Assembly: GCF_003258355.1 (NCBI RefSeq)
Contig: NZ_QKPO01000005.1
Coordinates: forward strand, 1 to 64,000
Direction of reading: 5' to 3'
From: Confluentibacter sediminis
GTDB lineage: Bacteria > Bacteroidota > Bacteroidia > Flavobacteriales > Flavobacteriaceae
Length of the DNA stretch: 64,000 nt
The notes under the pieces were generated by a model. The model searched no databases and was not told the origin of the DNA. It saw only the letters and a program-made list of their open reading frames with translations. The translations under genes were made by a program, and so were the position numbers. Positions 53,514 through 63,091 of this stretch are shown one piece after another. Numbering within the stretch: position 1 is the first letter of the stretch; each line of letters starts with the position of its first letter.

Positions 53514-55394
53514 ATGGTAATGAGTATAAAGTATTCATTTTTAATCACATGTCTAATCATATCCAGTTTACCTGCTCAAAATCAGACGCCAATAAACAAA
53601 AAAGATACTACTGATATTTACAATAAAATTAAAATCTATTCTAAGCGAAGTAAATTTACACAAACCATTCATGGACTCATTTTTAAATCTACCCAGAAAA
53701 GAAATGAAAAAAGAATACATGAAAACCCAAATGAAAGTTATAAACCATATCAAGGAAAACCTATAAGAAACATCTATATTGAAACGTTAGATCCTTTTGG
53801 TTTTTCAGTTGAAGATACCACCAAAGGCCCAAAAAATTGGATGGATAGATTCGGAAATGCCGTTCATATAAAATCTAAGAATTTTGCTATTAGAAATTTA
53901 TTACTTTTTAAACAAAACACACCATTAGACACATTATTATTATATGAATCTCAACGACTTATACGCTCTCAAAACTTTGTTAGAAGCGTAAAAATTGAAG
54001 CTGAGAAATCGAATCAAACCTCAGACTCTGTAGATATTAAAGTTCGAGTATTAGACTCTTGGAGCATAATCCCAAAAGCTTCTATTTCCACTTCAAAAAC
54101 CAATATCCTGCTCAATGAACGTAATTTTTTCGGATTGGGACATGAATTTAAAAATGGTATAGAGAAAAGTTTTAACAACAAAAATACAGGCTACCAATTA
54201 GAGTATATTATACCGACCATAAAGAACTCTTATATACGGACTGATATTAAATATCATATTGATTTAGAAGGCTTTTATCAAAAAAAGTTAAATATTGAAA
54301 GAACTTTTTTTTCGCCTTTAACAAAGTGGGCTGGAGGTTTGTACTTGGATGAACAATTTCATCAGGATTCATTGCCGAATGTTCAAAATGAATTCAATTA
54401 CCAGAATTTTAAATATAGAACCAATGATATTTGGGCTGGACATGCTTTCAGGATTTTAGATGGACAGAGTATTGCAGAACGAACCACAAATCTTATAACT
54501 TCATTAAGATATATTAATGTTGAATACAGAGAATCTCCTAATAAAGAATATGATTCTATCAATTATTTCTCAAATGAGAATTTTTATTTAGGAAGCATAG
54601 GTATTACCTCCAGACAGTTTATCGAAGACAATTATATTTTTAGGGACGGTATTATTGAAGATGTACCTGTTGGTTTTTCAGGATCATTAACTCCGGGATA
54701 TCAACGAAAAAACCAGGAAAATCGGTATTATCTTGGAGCAAATATTACAGTTGCAGATTATTCTAAATGGGGATATTTGAGTGGCTCTATAGGTTATGAA
54801 ACGTTCTTCCATCATTCTAAATTAGAACAATCTGCTCTTAATATAGAATTTAATTATTTCACAGACTTAATTACTTTAGGTGCCCAGTGGAAAATGAGGC
54901 AATTTATAAAACCACAACTTCTTTTAGGGTTTAATAGGTTGAACACCATAGGAGATCGCCTCTCTCTGGATGGAAATATGGAAACTATAGGATATGATCG
55001 CAATAATTATAGACGTAATAATAGCAGAGGGATTCCTGGATTTGATGCTGATATTTATGGCACTCAAAAAATACTTTTTACCATGCAAACCCAGTTTTAT
55101 TCACCTTGGAATCTTTTAGGCTTTAGACTCAATCCTTACGTAAATTTTACGGCTGGGTTAATAGGCGATACATACACCCCTCTTTCTAAAAGTAAAATGT
55201 ATTCTTCCATAGGCGCTGGTTTCATCATAAGGAATGATTTTTTGGTATTTAGTTCCTTTCAACTATCCTTATCATATTATCCTACTATTCCGGGACAAGG
55301 AAACAATATATTTAAAACAAACTCTTTTGAAACAGATGATTTAGGATTCCAATCTATTAATATGGGCAAACCAAGTACTCTTTTGTATCCTTAA
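53514..55394 (+). CDS. Omp85/BamA-like outer-membrane protein
   Basis: A 626-residue outer-membrane protein with a signal peptide (about 3-21, ending LPAQ). A POTRA-like segment is seen at about 80-180 ([13 protein letters not shown] ... [13 protein letters not shown] ... [13 protein letters not shown]), followed by a barrel (about 190-626) with alternating hydrophobic strands, [10 protein letters not shown] and a C-terminal [12 protein letters not shown] strand. The order fits a BamA/Omp85-like protein with few POTRA domains; its substrate is unknown. Two start Mets (53514 and 53520) are possible. Isolated gene, overlapping queG by 4 bp at its end. Confidence 0.75.
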   Translation: MVMSIKYSFLITCLIISSLPAQNQTPINKKDTTDIYNKIKIYSKRSKFTQTIHGLIFKSTQKRNEKRIHENPNESYKPYQGKPIRNIYIETLDPFGFSVEDTTKGPKNWMDRFGNAVHIKSKNFAIRNLLLFKQNTPLDTLLLYESQRLIRSQNFVRSVKIEAEKSNQTSDSVDIKVRVLDSWSIIPKASISTSKTNILLNERNFFGLGHEFKNGIEKSFNNKNTGYQLEYIIPTIKNSYIRTDIKYHIDLEGFYQKKLNIERTFFSPLTKWAGGLYLDEQFHQDSLPNVQNEFNYQNFKYRTNDIWAGHAFRILDGQSIAERTTNLITSLRYINVEYRESPNKEYDSINYFSNENFYLGSIGITSRQFIEDNYIFRDGIIEDVPVGFSGSLTPGYQRKNQENRYYLGANITVADYSKWGYLSGSIGYETFFHHSKLEQSALNIEFNYFTDLITLGAQWKMRQFIKPQLLLGFNRLNTIGDRLSLDGNMETIGYDRNNYRRNNSRGIPGFDADIYGTQKILFTMQTQFYSPWNLLGFRLNPYVNFTAGLIGDTYTPLSKSKMYSSIGAGFIIRNDFLVFSSFQLSLSYYPTIPGQGNNIFKTNSFETDDLGFQSINMGKPSTLLYP

Positions 55395-56314
55395 TCTTTT
55401 AAAAATTCAATATTCCTTTTTAAACCTGAAAATTTGGTTCGTTTTACAGCAGAATTTTTAAATACTTTTTTAAATACATCTTCTGTTATATCTTCCCAAT
55501 CTTTTTTGGTCATGGACAATAATTCTAGATTCGGATCAAATAAGGGTTCATTATGGGATTTTGAAAATCGATTCCATGGGCATACATCTTGGCATACATC
55601 ACAGCCAAACATCCAATCATCCATTTTTCCTTTAAACTCTGTTGGTATCTTTTCTTTCAGCTCGATAGTAAAATAAGAAATGCATTTGCTACCATCAACT
55701 ACATAAGGTTCAGTAATGGCATGCGTGGGGCAAGCATCTATACAAGCGGTACATGTGCCGCAATGATTTGTTGTAATAGAATCATACTCCAATTCCAAAT
55801 CAATTATTAACTCGGCAATAAAATAAAACGAGCCTACTTGTTGGGTTAATAAATTACTATGCTTACCTATCCAACCCAAACCTGATTTTGCTGCCCAAGC
55901 TTTATCCAAGACTGGTGCTGAATCTACAAAAGCTCGCCCATGTACCTGACCAATCTCTTCTTGAATAAAACTTAAAAGCGATTTTAATTTACCTTTAATT
56001 ACGAAGTGATAATCGGCTCCGTAAGCATATTTAGAAAGCTTATAGCTATTCCCAATTTGTTCTTGACTGGGATAATAATTGAGCAATAATGAAATAACAG
56101 ATTTAGAATCTTCAACCAATTTTGTCGGGTCTAAGCGTTTATCAAAATGGTTTTCCATATACTGCATTTGTCCATTCATATTTTTATTCAACCATGTTTC
56201 TAATCTGGGTGCTTCTTCCTCTAAGAAACCTGCTTTACTAACGCCACAAGACAAAAAACCGAGGCGTTTGGCTTCGGTTTTTATTAGCTGTGTGTATTTT
56301 TGTTTATTTCCCAT
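55391..56314 (-). CDS. queG: Epoxyqueuosine reductase QueG
   Basis: A 307-residue cobalamin- and iron-sulfur-dependent reductase for the last step of queuosine formation in tRNA. Two 4Fe-4S motifs are visible: Cys185, 188, 191 and 195 in [12 protein letters not shown], and Cys238, 241 and 245 with Cys211. Asp131 in VDSAPV is the likely proton donor. Length is typical of forms lacking the C-terminal HEAT extension. Convergent with the upstream outer-membrane protein. Confidence 0.95.
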   Translation of the reverse strand: MGNKQKYTQLIKTEAKRLGFLSCGVSKAGFLEEEAPRLETWLNKNMNGQMQYMENHFDKRLDPTKLVEDSKSVISLLLNYYPSQEQIGNSYKLSKYAYGADYHFVIKGKLKSLLSFIQEEIGQVHGRAFVDSAPVLDKAWAAKSGLGWIGKHSNLLTQQVGSFYFIAELIIDLELEYDSITTNHCGTCTACIDACPTHAITEPYVVDGSKCISYFTIELKEKIPTEFKGKMDDWMFGCDVCQDVCPWNRFSKSHNEPLFDPNLELLSMTKKDWEDITEDVFKKVFKNSAVKRTKFSGLKRNIEFLKD

Positions 56315-56352
56315 TTATAAGATTCTCAAAAAAGCTCAGAATCAAACTTATT

Positions 56353-57375
56353 TTAAAACAAACCACCTTGAATATTTCCTTTAATTTTCCCTAAATGTTT
56401 ATAGGCTAACTCGGTGACTTCACGTCCTCGAGGTGTACGCATAATAAAACCTTGCTGAATCAAAAAAGGCTCATAAACTTCTTCAATGGTTTCTGTACTT
56501 TCACTAACTGCCGTTGCAATAGTAGAAATCCCAACAGGGCCTCCTTTGAATTTATCAATAATTGTAGAAAGGATCTTATTATCCATTTCATCCAAACCAA
56601 AGGCATCTACGTTTAAGGCTTCTAAACTATATTTAGCGATTTTAATATCGATACTTCCATTACCTTTAATTTGTGCAAAATCTCTAACTCGGCGCAAAAG
56701 TGCATTGGCAATTCTTGGCGTACCCCTACTTCTTCCCGCAATTTCAATTGCCGCTTCCATAGAAATTGGCACATTTAAAATAGTGGCACTTCGTTGTATT
56801 ATGGTTGTTAAAAGTTCCGTGTTATAGTATTGTAACCTACTTTGAATTCCAAAACGAGCACGCATAGGAGCTGTTAACAAGCCTGAACGTGTTGTGGCTC
56901 CAACCAAAGTAAACGGATTTAAATTTATTTGAACGGAACGAGCATTGGGACCAGATTCTATCATAATATCTATCTTGTAATCTTCCATGGCAGAATACAA
57001 ATACTCTTCTACTATAGGACTTAAACGATGTATTTCATCAATAAACAAAACGTCCCTTTCTTCAAGATTGGTAAGTAATCCTGCTAAATCTCCTGGTTTA
57101 TCTAAAACCGGCCCCGATGTTATTTTAATACCAACATTTAATTCGTTAGCCAAAATATGTGCTAAGGTAGTTTTCCCCAATCCTGGAGGTCCATGGAATA
57201 AAGTATGGTCTAAAGCCTCACTCCGTAAATTTGCTGCTTGAACAAAAATCTGAAGATTCTCCAACACTTGGTCTTGCCCCGTAAAATCTTCAAAAGTTAA
57301 GGGTCTTAACTTTTTTTCTACATCAAATTCTTCAGGAGAAAAGTTATTATTTGTTGGGTCTAGGTTTTCGTTCAT
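56353..57375 (-). CDS. ruvB: Holliday junction ATP-dependent helicase RuvB
   Basis: A 340-residue AAA+ motor. Walker [10 protein letters not shown] at 62-70, Walker B with DEIH at 113-116, sensor [18 protein letters not shown], and the C-terminal winged helix with [21 protein letters not shown]. The ATG at 57375 is preceded by AGGAAG; an in-frame TTG seven codons earlier is less likely. It lies 38 bp upstream of queG and far from ruvA, as common in this phylum. Confidence 0.95.
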   Translation of the reverse strand: MNENLDPTNNNFSPEEFDVEKKLRPLTFEDFTGQDQVLENLQIFVQAANLRSEALDHTLFHGPPGLGKTTLAHILANELNVGIKITSGPVLDKPGDLAGLLTNLEERDVLFIDEIHRLSPIVEEYLYSAMEDYKIDIMIESGPNARSVQINLNPFTLVGATTRSGLLTAPMRARFGIQSRLQYYNTELLTTIIQRSATILNVPISMEAAIEIAGRSRGTPRIANALLRRVRDFAQIKGNGSIDIKIAKYSLEALNVDAFGLDEMDNKILSTIIDKFKGGPVGISTIATAVSESTETIEEVYEPFLIQQGFIMRTPRGREVTELAYKHLGKIKGNIQGGLF

Positions 57376-57428
57376 ATCAACTTCCTGCGGATACAAGAAT
57401 CTATTTTGTAAAAAATATTAAAATAGTA

Positions 57429-57453
57429 GATTCCTGCCCATGCAGGAATGACA
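57429..57453. repeat. Dispersed short palindrome
   Basis: ATTCCTGCCCATGCAGGAAT (a CCTGC/GCAGG dyad) followed by GAC; a part (CACAGGAATGACAA) recurs at 57528-57541. This is a common intergenic type in flavobacterial genomes. Confidence 0.5.
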
Positions 57454-57472
57454 AAAGCAAATATAAAGAAAA

Positions 57473-57496
57473 AGCCCTTCTATTTCTAGAAAGGCT
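57473..57496 (-). terminator. Terminator downstream of the oxidase operon
   Basis: On the - strand AGCCTTTCTA pairs with TAGAAGGGCT (one wobble) and is followed by a T-rich run. It is about 235 bp after the subunit I stop, beyond a short coding-like stretch. Confidence 0.7.
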
Positions 57497-57552
57497 TATC
57501 AGATTATTTATTTGGACTCATGCTTGCACAGGAATGACAACTTTAAATTCTA

Positions 57553-57696
57553 TTAAACTTTTCTACGTCTATCTCTATGTTGAGAGATATCAAATGAATA
57601 TTTATCCGTTAAATCTAACAAAACATTTAAAGAGGTTGCCACATCATCAAGGATTTCAGATATACTAAAGTCAAAATAATTTTTTGATTGACACGT
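57553..57696 (-). pseudogene. Possible gene remnant after oxidase subunit I
   Basis: The - strand is open for about 46 codons to a TAA (57553-57555), with no start codon. The predicted peptide (ending ISQHRDRRRKV) looks protein-like (a run such as EILDDVATSLNVLLDL). An adjacent frame, upstream, reads KINEIENKRVNQ and would join it through one frameshift near 57680. It may be a decayed small gene. Not recognised; the whole interval 57397-57730 holds no intact gene. Confidence 0.3.
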
Positions 57697-57730
57697 TTAT
57701 TTTCTATTTCGTTGATTTTAAAAAGATACT

Positions 57731-59530
57731 TTAGTGTTGAAGTTCTTCTTCTCCTTCTTTTAATGGAATGTTTTGAGGGATAAAATCAACATCATGCCCT
57801 GGTTTACTATAATCGTAAGCCCAACGGTATACATGAGGAATATCACCTGGCCAGTTACCATGAATGTGTTCTACAGGAGTCGTCCATTCTAAAGTAGTAG
57901 ATTTCCAAGGATTCTGTGTTGCTTTCTTTCCAAAGAAAATACTACTAAAGAAATTGTATAAATAAATTATTTGTACAACACCTCCAATTAAAGCAAAAAC
58001 AGTAATTACAACATTCACATTTGCCAAGTCGTCAAATAAAGGAAAGTTTGTATTTGTATAATATCTACGTGGTAATCCGGCCATACCTATAAAGTGCATC
58101 GGGAAGAATACACCATAGGCACAAACTGCCGTTATCCAAAAATGGATATACCCTAAATTTTTATTAAGCATTTTACCAAACATTTTAGGATACCAATGAT
58201 AAATACCAGCAAACATACCGTAAAGCGCCGATATACCCATTACTAAATGGAAGTGAGCAACCACAAAATATGTATCGTGAACATTAATATCTAAAGCACT
58301 ATCTCCAAGAATAATACCTGTTAAACCGCCTGTTATAAATGTTGACACAAAACCAATTGAGAATAACATGGCTGGATTCATCTGTAAATTACCTTTCCAT
58401 AATGTAGTAATCCAGTTGAATGCTTTTACAGCTGATGGAATCGCAATTAATAAGGTGGTAAATGTAAATACCGATCCCAAAAATGGATTCATACCAGAAA
58501 CAAACATATGGTGGCCCCAAACTATAGTCGATAAAAATGCAATTGCTAATATAGAAGCAATCATGGCTCGGTAACCAAAAATTGGTTTACGGGAGTTTGC
58601 TGCCATAATTTCAGAAACCAGACCCATTGCAGGTAAAATAACGATGTATACTTCTGGATGACCTAAGAACCAAAACAAATGTTCGAATAATACCGGAGAA
58701 CCTCCTTGATAATGCAACACTTCACCTTGAATGAAAATATCTGATAAGAAAAATGATGTTCCAAAACTTCTATCCATAATTAACAATAGAGCTGCAGACA
58801 ATAATACTGGGAATGATATAACACCAATAACAGCAGTAATAAAAAACGCCCAAATTGTTAATGGAAGTCTGGTCATAGACATTCCTTTTGTACGTAAATT
58901 AATAACTGTTACAATATAGTTTAAAGAGCCTAGTAACGAAGAAGCTATAAATATAGCCATAGATACTAACCATAAAGTCATACCCATTCCTGAACCACCT
59001 TGAGCCATTGGTAAGGCACTTAATGGCGGATAAATTGTCCAACCAGCTGCTGCAGGCCCAGCTTCAACAAATAAAGAAGTTAACATAATAACACTAGACA
59101 AGAAAAATAACCAGTAAGAAACCATATTAAGGAATCCAGAAGCCATATCTCTTGCTCCAATTTGCAATGGAATTAATAGATTACTAAACGTACCACTTAA
59201 ACCTGCGGTTAACACAAAAAATACCATGATGGTACCATGAATGGTCACTAAAGCTAAATAAATATCTGCATCCATAACACCTTCAGGTGCCCATTTCCCT
59301 AACAAAGCTTCAAATAAGACGTTCGGTTGTTCTGGCCAAGCAATTTGCATACGAAACATCATAGACATTAATACACCAATGACTCCCATAATAGTACCTG
59401 TAATTAGATACTGTTTAGCAATCATCTTATGATCTTGACTAAATATATATTTAGTTACAAACGTTTCTTTATGATGATGTCCGTGGTCGTCGTGAGCTTC
59501 GTGAGCGTGATTATCTTCGTGTGCTGACAT
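57731..59530 (-). CDS. ctaD: Cytochrome c oxidase subunit I (caa3-type)
   Basis: A 599-residue catalytic subunit that reduces O2 at the haem a3-CuB centre and pumps protons. Ligands are visible: His98 (haem a), His291 and Tyr295 (HPEVY, the cross-linked pair), His340 and His341 (CuB), and His426 and His428 in VVAHFHLVMG (haems a3 and a). Twelve or more helices are expected. The N-terminus is His-rich (HEDNHAHEAHDDHGHHH). Last gene of the operon from actC; subunits III and IV are encoded 20 kb away. Confidence 0.97.
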   Translation of the reverse strand: MSAHEDNHAHEAHDDHGHHHKETFVTKYIFSQDHKMIAKQYLITGTIMGVIGVLMSMMFRMQIAWPEQPNVLFEALLGKWAPEGVMDADIYLALVTIHGTIMVFFVLTAGLSGTFSNLLIPLQIGARDMASGFLNMVSYWLFFLSSVIMLTSLFVEAGPAAAGWTIYPPLSALPMAQGGSGMGMTLWLVSMAIFIASSLLGSLNYIVTVINLRTKGMSMTRLPLTIWAFFITAVIGVISFPVLLSAALLLIMDRSFGTSFFLSDIFIQGEVLHYQGGSPVLFEHLFWFLGHPEVYIVILPAMGLVSEIMAANSRKPIFGYRAMIASILAIAFLSTIVWGHHMFVSGMNPFLGSVFTFTTLLIAIPSAVKAFNWITTLWKGNLQMNPAMLFSIGFVSTFITGGLTGIILGDSALDINVHDTYFVVAHFHLVMGISALYGMFAGIYHWYPKMFGKMLNKNLGYIHFWITAVCAYGVFFPMHFIGMAGLPRRYYTNTNFPLFDDLANVNVVITVFALIGGVVQIIYLYNFFSSIFFGKKATQNPWKSTTLEWTTPVEHIHGNWPGDIPHVYRWAYDYSKPGHDVDFIPQNIPLKEGEEELQH

Positions 59531-59562
59531 AATCTTATATCGTATTTATCTTTTTAAATTAG

Positions 59563-60627
59563 TTAATTTAGAGAATTTTTAAATGTTTTTTGCTCTTTCA
59601 TCCAAGCGTCATATTCTTCTTGAGTTTCAACAACAATTTTCATTTGCATATTGTAATGAGATTTACCACAAATTTTATTACATAATAATAGATAATCAAA
59701 TTCATAAGGTGATAAAGCTTCTTCGCCTTTTGCCACTAAAGTTTCACTTTCTGCAACTCTAATTCTATTAATGTTAGCAACTTTATCAACTATATCTGGA
59801 TTTTGACGCATGTCAGCAGTCGTTACTGTCGGTGTAAAACCAAATTGGGTAATCATTCCTGGAACACAGTTCATTTGAGCTCTAAAATGTGGCATGTAAG
59901 CAGAATGTAATACATCTTGAGAACGCATTTTAAATAAAACAGGTTTACCAACTGGTAAATGTAATTCTTTAGTTATAACATCATCTTGACCATAAGAATC
60001 CGATTCATCGATTCCTAAAATATTCGCACGCCCTATATCTATTAAACGAACATTCGCTTTACCTAAAGTATTATCTTCTCCAGCATAACGAGCCGTCCAA
60101 TTAAATTGTTGAGCATACAGTTCAATCACTATAGGGTCATCACTTTCATCTACTCCCATAATATTAATCCAGGTACTCAATCCATATATAATTAAACCAG
60201 CCAAAACAATTACTGGAATGATAGTCCAAATGAATTCTAACTTATTGTTATCTGCGAAAAATAGTGCTTTTTTTCCTTTTTCACCTTTATATTTATATGC
60301 AAAATAATGAAGTAAAAACTGTGTAATTATTTGTACTGTAAATATAAGCACTAATGAGACAATCATTAAATTATCTATTCTAGACCCATGCTCTGATGCC
60401 GAATTTGACAATAAAGGCAAATCACCCCATTTAATAAAACTTACGATAGTAATGATATAAATGAAAGCCAAAAAGCACATCATTAAGTATCCATTCATTC
60501 TATTGTCCTTGTCGCTCGCAACTTGAGAATTTTCATTTTTAGCTTGTGCTAGGTCAAATATCTTTACCATTTGCCAAATTGCAACTAAAATGAATATTAA
60601 AACTATAATTGTTAATAAAGTAGTCAT
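59563..60627 (-). CDS. Cytochrome c oxidase subunit II (CuA)
   Basis: A 354-residue subunit with three membrane segments (about 3-22, 48-66 and 88-110, plus 133-152) and a periplasmic cupredoxin domain. The CuA ligands are His241 (DVLHSAYMP), Cys316, Cys320, His324 and Met327 (CNKICGKSHYNM). No cytochrome c domain is fused, so electrons should come from the separate complex III cytochrome. 32 bp upstream of ctaD. Confidence 0.96.
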   Translation of the reverse strand: MTTLLTIIVLIFILVAIWQMVKIFDLAQAKNENSQVASDKDNRMNGYLMMCFLAFIYIITIVSFIKWGDLPLLSNSASEHGSRIDNLMIVSLVLIFTVQIITQFLLHYFAYKYKGEKGKKALFFADNNKLEFIWTIIPVIVLAGLIIYGLSTWINIMGVDESDDPIVIELYAQQFNWTARYAGEDNTLGKANVRLIDIGRANILGIDESDSYGQDDVITKELHLPVGKPVLFKMRSQDVLHSAYMPHFRAQMNCVPGMITQFGFTPTVTTADMRQNPDIVDKVANINRIRVAESETLVAKGEEALSPYEFDYLLLCNKICGKSHYNMQMKIVVETQEEYDAWMKEQKTFKNSLN

Positions 60628-60656
60628 TGTTCTCTTTCTTCTCTATTTATATCTTA

Positions 60657-61979
60657 TTAATAATGGAAATCTTTACTTTCTTTTATAAGTGGGTTCCCTT
60701 TTGCAAGTAATGGAGCTTTTGTCAAAGCTGTAAATACTACAAATATGAACAGTCCAGCGAATAATAAAATAGAACTTATTTCGGGTATACCTATAAACCA
60801 TCTGTCACCCACCGTTGCTGGCATAATCATATTGAAAATATCAATGTAATGCCCAACTAATATGACTAATCCCGCCATAACTACAAACCAAGGAATACGT
60901 TTATAATCGGCATTCATCAACATTAAAATTGGGAATACAAAATTCATTACAACCATACCTAAGAATGGTAATTTGTAATCATTAAAACGAGTTATAAAAT
61001 AAGTTACCTCTTCCGGTATATTTGAATACCAAATAAGCATGAATTGAGAGAACCACAAATAAGTCCAGAAAATACTGAATGCAAACATGAATTTTGCAAC
61101 GTCATGTAAATGGTTTTCATTAACAAATTCTAAGTAATTTCTAGATTTCAAATATATAGTTATCAAAGCAAGAACGGTAATACCACTTACAAACATAGAT
61201 GCAAATACATACCATCCAAACAATGTACTAAACCAGTGTGGATCGACACTCATTATCCAATCCCAGGACATCATGGATTCTGTATAAATGAAGAACACTA
61301 AAAATGCAGCTGAAATACGGAACGTTTTTTTGAAGTTACTATTATCTTCAGCAGTATCTTGGGCAATAGAAAATTTACGTGCAAAATGCCTATATACACT
61401 CCATCCAGCTATAAATATAATACCTCGTACTGCAAACCAACCAATATTTAAAAACCCTGACTTCCCTTGAATTAATTTATCGTGGGCTACCACTTCTGGA
61501 TCCATCCAGGTAAATAAATTATAATGTCCAATAGTTCCAGATGCCACCGCAATAGCGAGAACAATTAAAGCTCCAGGCAATAAGTAGGCAGTGATACCTT
61601 CCATAACCCTAAACAAAACTGGAGACCAACCTGCTTGCGCAGCAAATTGTATAGCGTAGAATGCTAAAATACCTAAGGCAATCATCATAAAGAAAAAAGC
61701 CGCCACATAAAGTGCAGACCAAGGTCTGTTAGCTATTTGATGCTGTACATGTTCGATGTGTTTTTTGTGCTCATCTACTTGTCCATGTTCATTATGAGTT
61801 GTTTCTTCATTTACAGCGACTTCTGAATGACCGCCTTCATGATGTAATTCTTCTGCAAGTAAGGTTTCAACTTCTTCAAAAGATTTATGAGATGTCATAA
61901 AACCATATCCCACTCCTAATACTCCTAATATAATTAGAATGAAAGAAAATGTCTTTAATTTATTTGAAAATGTGTACAT
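60657..61979 (-). CDS. Alternative Complex III subunit ActF
   Basis: A 440-residue membrane protein of the quinol:cytochrome c oxidoreductase, resembling one half of the NrfD-type subunit, with about ten helices. A His-rich loop (about 45-85, HHEGGHSEVAV...HIEHVQHQ) sits in the N-terminal part. YYFITRFNDYKLPFLGM and WFSQFMLIWYSNIPEEV are characteristic. It lies 13 bp after the ActE gene and 30 bp before the subunit II gene, so complex III and oxidase are co-transcribed. Confidence 0.92.
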   Translation of the reverse strand: MYTFSNKLKTFSFILIILGVLGVGYGFMTSHKSFEEVETLLAEELHHEGGHSEVAVNEETTHNEHGQVDEHKKHIEHVQHQIANRPWSALYVAAFFFMMIALGILAFYAIQFAAQAGWSPVLFRVMEGITAYLLPGALIVLAIAVASGTIGHYNLFTWMDPEVVAHDKLIQGKSGFLNIGWFAVRGIIFIAGWSVYRHFARKFSIAQDTAEDNSNFKKTFRISAAFLVFFIYTESMMSWDWIMSVDPHWFSTLFGWYVFASMFVSGITVLALITIYLKSRNYLEFVNENHLHDVAKFMFAFSIFWTYLWFSQFMLIWYSNIPEEVTYFITRFNDYKLPFLGMVVMNFVFPILMLMNADYKRIPWFVVMAGLVILVGHYIDIFNMIMPATVGDRWFIGIPEISSILLFAGLFIFVVFTALTKAPLLAKGNPLIKESKDFHY

Positions 61980-61992
61980 ATCTTATATAATC

Positions 61993-62550
61993 TTACTTTT
62001 CTAAATCTGCTTTTAACTGTAACACATAAGCTACAACTTGCCAACGTTCTTCAATACTAAGTTGATTAGCATACGACCCCATAGCATTTTTACCATAATG
62101 AATAGTATGATAAATGCTGCCCTCTGTAATAGCTCTACCGGCATCGTTGTAAGCTGGAACACCTAATATTTTTTCTCTTTTTACTAAATTTCCTTGACCA
62201 TTACCTTGATTTCCATGGCAAATAGCACAATAAATTTCATATAAAACTTTTCCCTTTCCTAAATCTACTTGAGTGGAATCAAGCGGACTTTTTAAAGTCG
62301 CTTTTGCCAAATCATATCCTTCAGATGTATTATCTATATCAAAAGGCACAAATCCTCTTGCAATAGATCCTTCAGCAGGTACTCTAGCTTCCATGCCATT
62401 CTCAAACATATTATTTTCTAAATACGTCTCGTAACCTACAGGCTCATACATATTGGGCATGAACTGATAGTTAGGTCTCGTATCTTTTTTACAAGACACA
62501 ATAGATAATAAAACGATTACTATTGCTGCTATTTTAATTAAGCTTTTCAT
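61993..62550 (-). CDS. Alternative Complex III mono-haem cytochrome c ActE
   Basis: A 185-residue lipoprotein (lipobox SIVSC, Cys20) with one c-type haem motif, CAICH at 108-112, and a Met ligand probably in NAMGSYANQL. It accepts electrons within complex III and passes them to the oxidase. The ATG at 62550 is 7 bp after the actD stop; an in-frame extension starts inside actD and is not needed for the lipoprotein signal. Confidence 0.94.
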   Translation of the reverse strand: MKSLIKIAAIVIVLLSIVSCKKDTRPNYQFMPNMYEPVGYETYLENNMFENGMEARVPAEGSIARGFVPFDIDNTSEGYDLAKATLKSPLDSTQVDLGKGKVLYEIYCAICHGNQGNGQGNLVKREKILGVPAYNDAGRAITEGSIYHTIHYGKNAMGSYANQLSIEERWQVVAYVLQLKADLEK

Positions 62551-62557
62551 ATTTATA

Positions 62558-63088
62558 TTAATGGGCTTTATCAACTAAATTAATTTCTACTGCACCTGTT
62601 TCTTTAAGCAAATTTTCAAGTTCTACTTCATTCCCATCAACAGCAATCTCCATTAAAAAATGATCATCTGTTGTTCTAGGGTCAGGATTCTCAGCTTTTT
62701 TAAACGGCCACATTCTACTTCTTAAATAAAAAGTAATAACCATTAAATGTGCCGCAAAAAACACCGTTAACTCAAACATAATCGGCACAAAAGCGGGCAT
62801 ATTTTGTAAGTAACTAAAACTTGGTTTTCCACCAATATTCTGCGGCCAATCTTTAATCATTATGAAATTCATCATAACTATAGCTACTGTTAACCCTACA
62901 AGACCATACATAAATGATGTAATGGCAATTCGTGTAGGAGCTAATCCCATAGCCTTATCTAGTCCATGAACTGGAAAAGGTGTATAAATTTCTTCTATAT
63001 GATATCTTTCTGCCTTAACTTTCTTAACAGCGGACATTAATACATCATCATCCGTATAAATAGCGTGAATTACTTTTGAAGCTTCCAT
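62558..63088 (-). CDS. Alternative Complex III subunit ActD (DUF3341)
   Basis: A 176-residue membrane protein with two helices (about 56-77 and 101-123). The N-terminal cytosolic part (AIYTDDDVLMSAVKKVKAERYHIEEIYTPFPVHGLDKAMGL) is the DUF3341 signature. Between ActC and ActE in the operon, 3 bp after actC. Confidence 0.93.
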   Translation of the reverse strand: MEASKVIHAIYTDDDVLMSAVKKVKAERYHIEEIYTPFPVHGLDKAMGLAPTRIAITSFMYGLVGLTVAIVMMNFIMIKDWPQNIGGKPSFSYLQNMPAFVPIMFELTVFFAAHLMVITFYLRSRMWPFKKAENPDPRTTDDHFLMEIAVDGNEVELENLLKETGAVEINLVDKAH

Positions 63089-63091
63089 ATG

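Noticed and set aside
57351-57668. A 105-codon + strand frame
   Set aside because: It runs through the ruvB start, a dispersed repeat and a terminator; composition is not protein-like.
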